The notes under the pieces: model-generated
The model's database searches: none
What the model was told of the DNA's origin: nothing
Seen by the model: the letters and a program-made list of their open reading frames with translations, nothing else
DNA from: Bacteroidota bacterium
Lineage (GTDB): Bacteria; Bacteroidota; Bacteroidia; Bacteroidales; Prolixibacteraceae
Reading direction: 5' to 3'
Length of the DNA: 32,113 nucleotides
NCBI GenBank assembly: GCA_030698405.1
Contig: JAUYMU010000111.1
Location: 1-32,113, forward strand
Program-made: the position numbers and the translations under genes
In this document: positions 31,993 through 32,113 of the stretch, one piece after another
Numbering within the stretch: position 1 is the first letter of the stretch
Layout of the letters: each line of letters starts with the position of its first letter

Positions 31993-32113
31993 TCAAGCAG
32001 CTTCAAGAAGGGCTATTTTCTTCTTTAGTTGATTGATTTTCTTTTCTTTATATTTTTGCTGATAATCTTCTATGGCACATGGGTTGAATGCCTCTTTGTT
32101 GATCACCATCTTG
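31993..32113 (-). CDS. C-terminal end of an unidentified ORF, possibly a transposase
   Basis: Forty codons are open to the window edge and stop at a TGA (31995-31993). The tail contains VINKEAFNPC, YQQKYKEKKINQLKKKIALL and ends EAA. A short basic, Lys-rich coiled-coil-like end of this kind is seen in some transposases, but this is only an impression. The identity depends on sequence beyond the window. Confidence 0.35.
   Translation of the reverse strand, partial: KMVINKEAFNPCAIEDYQQKYKEKKINQLKKKIALLEAA

Overview
The window looks like a chromosomal segment of a Bacteroidota bacterium, probably a Bacteroidales/Marinilabiliales-type marine or anaerobic lineage. The reasons are: secreted proteins with type IX secretion (T9SS) C-terminal sorting domains, a Porin_10-type putative porin, FtsX-like permease, ParE/ParC and GroES-like proteins of Bacteroidota character, and repeated TAnnTTTG promoter -7 boxes just upstream of the best start codons. 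No rRNA, tRNA or CRISPR array was seen.

Layout. 1-6,930 (AT-rich, accessory): a T9SS cargo island with a small lipoprotein, a subtilase and a GH16 glycoside hydrolase, plus two paralogous small outer-membrane-type proteins. Each paralog is preceded by a copy of a short leader repeat (start MERSPP) and the two units end in related hairpins. Two gene relics (1-112 and 3447-3626) show that the island is reshuffled by duplication and decay. 6,936-12,418 (core): mgtE and rsmA on the minus strand, then a plus-strand operon of a YbhN/AglD-like membrane protein, a LolC/E-type permease and a CoA-type Nudix hydrolase. 12,584-14,161: a three-gene HipB/HipS/HipT-like toxin-antitoxin operon whose promoter is flanked by three 17-bp repeats spaced exactly 40 bp. 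14,164-20,959: putative porin (minus), then parE and parC separated by a 31-nt perfect palindrome. 21,009-28,504: aroK, miaA, a self-inhibited-type Fic protein, smpB, an aspartate-family aminotransferase, an alpha/beta hydrolase, a stand-alone GroES-like protein, then an exported protein with five E-x-W-M repeats followed by a PspC-domain protein. 28,657-32,113: exported MsrA, a DUF4160/DUF2442-XRE pair with a 4-nt overlap and a textbook promoter, then an AT-rich pair of poorly known genes (a DUF6236-like protein and a CxxC protein) and the tail of another ORF that runs off the window.

Non-coding structure is the most distinctive part. Two gene-free gaps (21,009-21,195 and 27,008-27,200) hold diverged copies of the same five-hairpin array, with the same order, the same 15-nt loop in the large hairpin and compensating base changes. 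Other short interspersed repeats (CAGT clusters at the 3' ends of three genes, ATATCGAA..AAG repeats, TTCG/GAGC palindromes, a GCCACAAAGGC inverted repeat) sit in most other intergenic gaps.

Several long reading frames begin inside repeats or upstream of promoter boxes. For parE, the porin, fic, smpB, the GroES-like protein, DUF4160 and aroK the start used here is an internal ATG. All functional names rest on motif recognition by eye; no database search was run.
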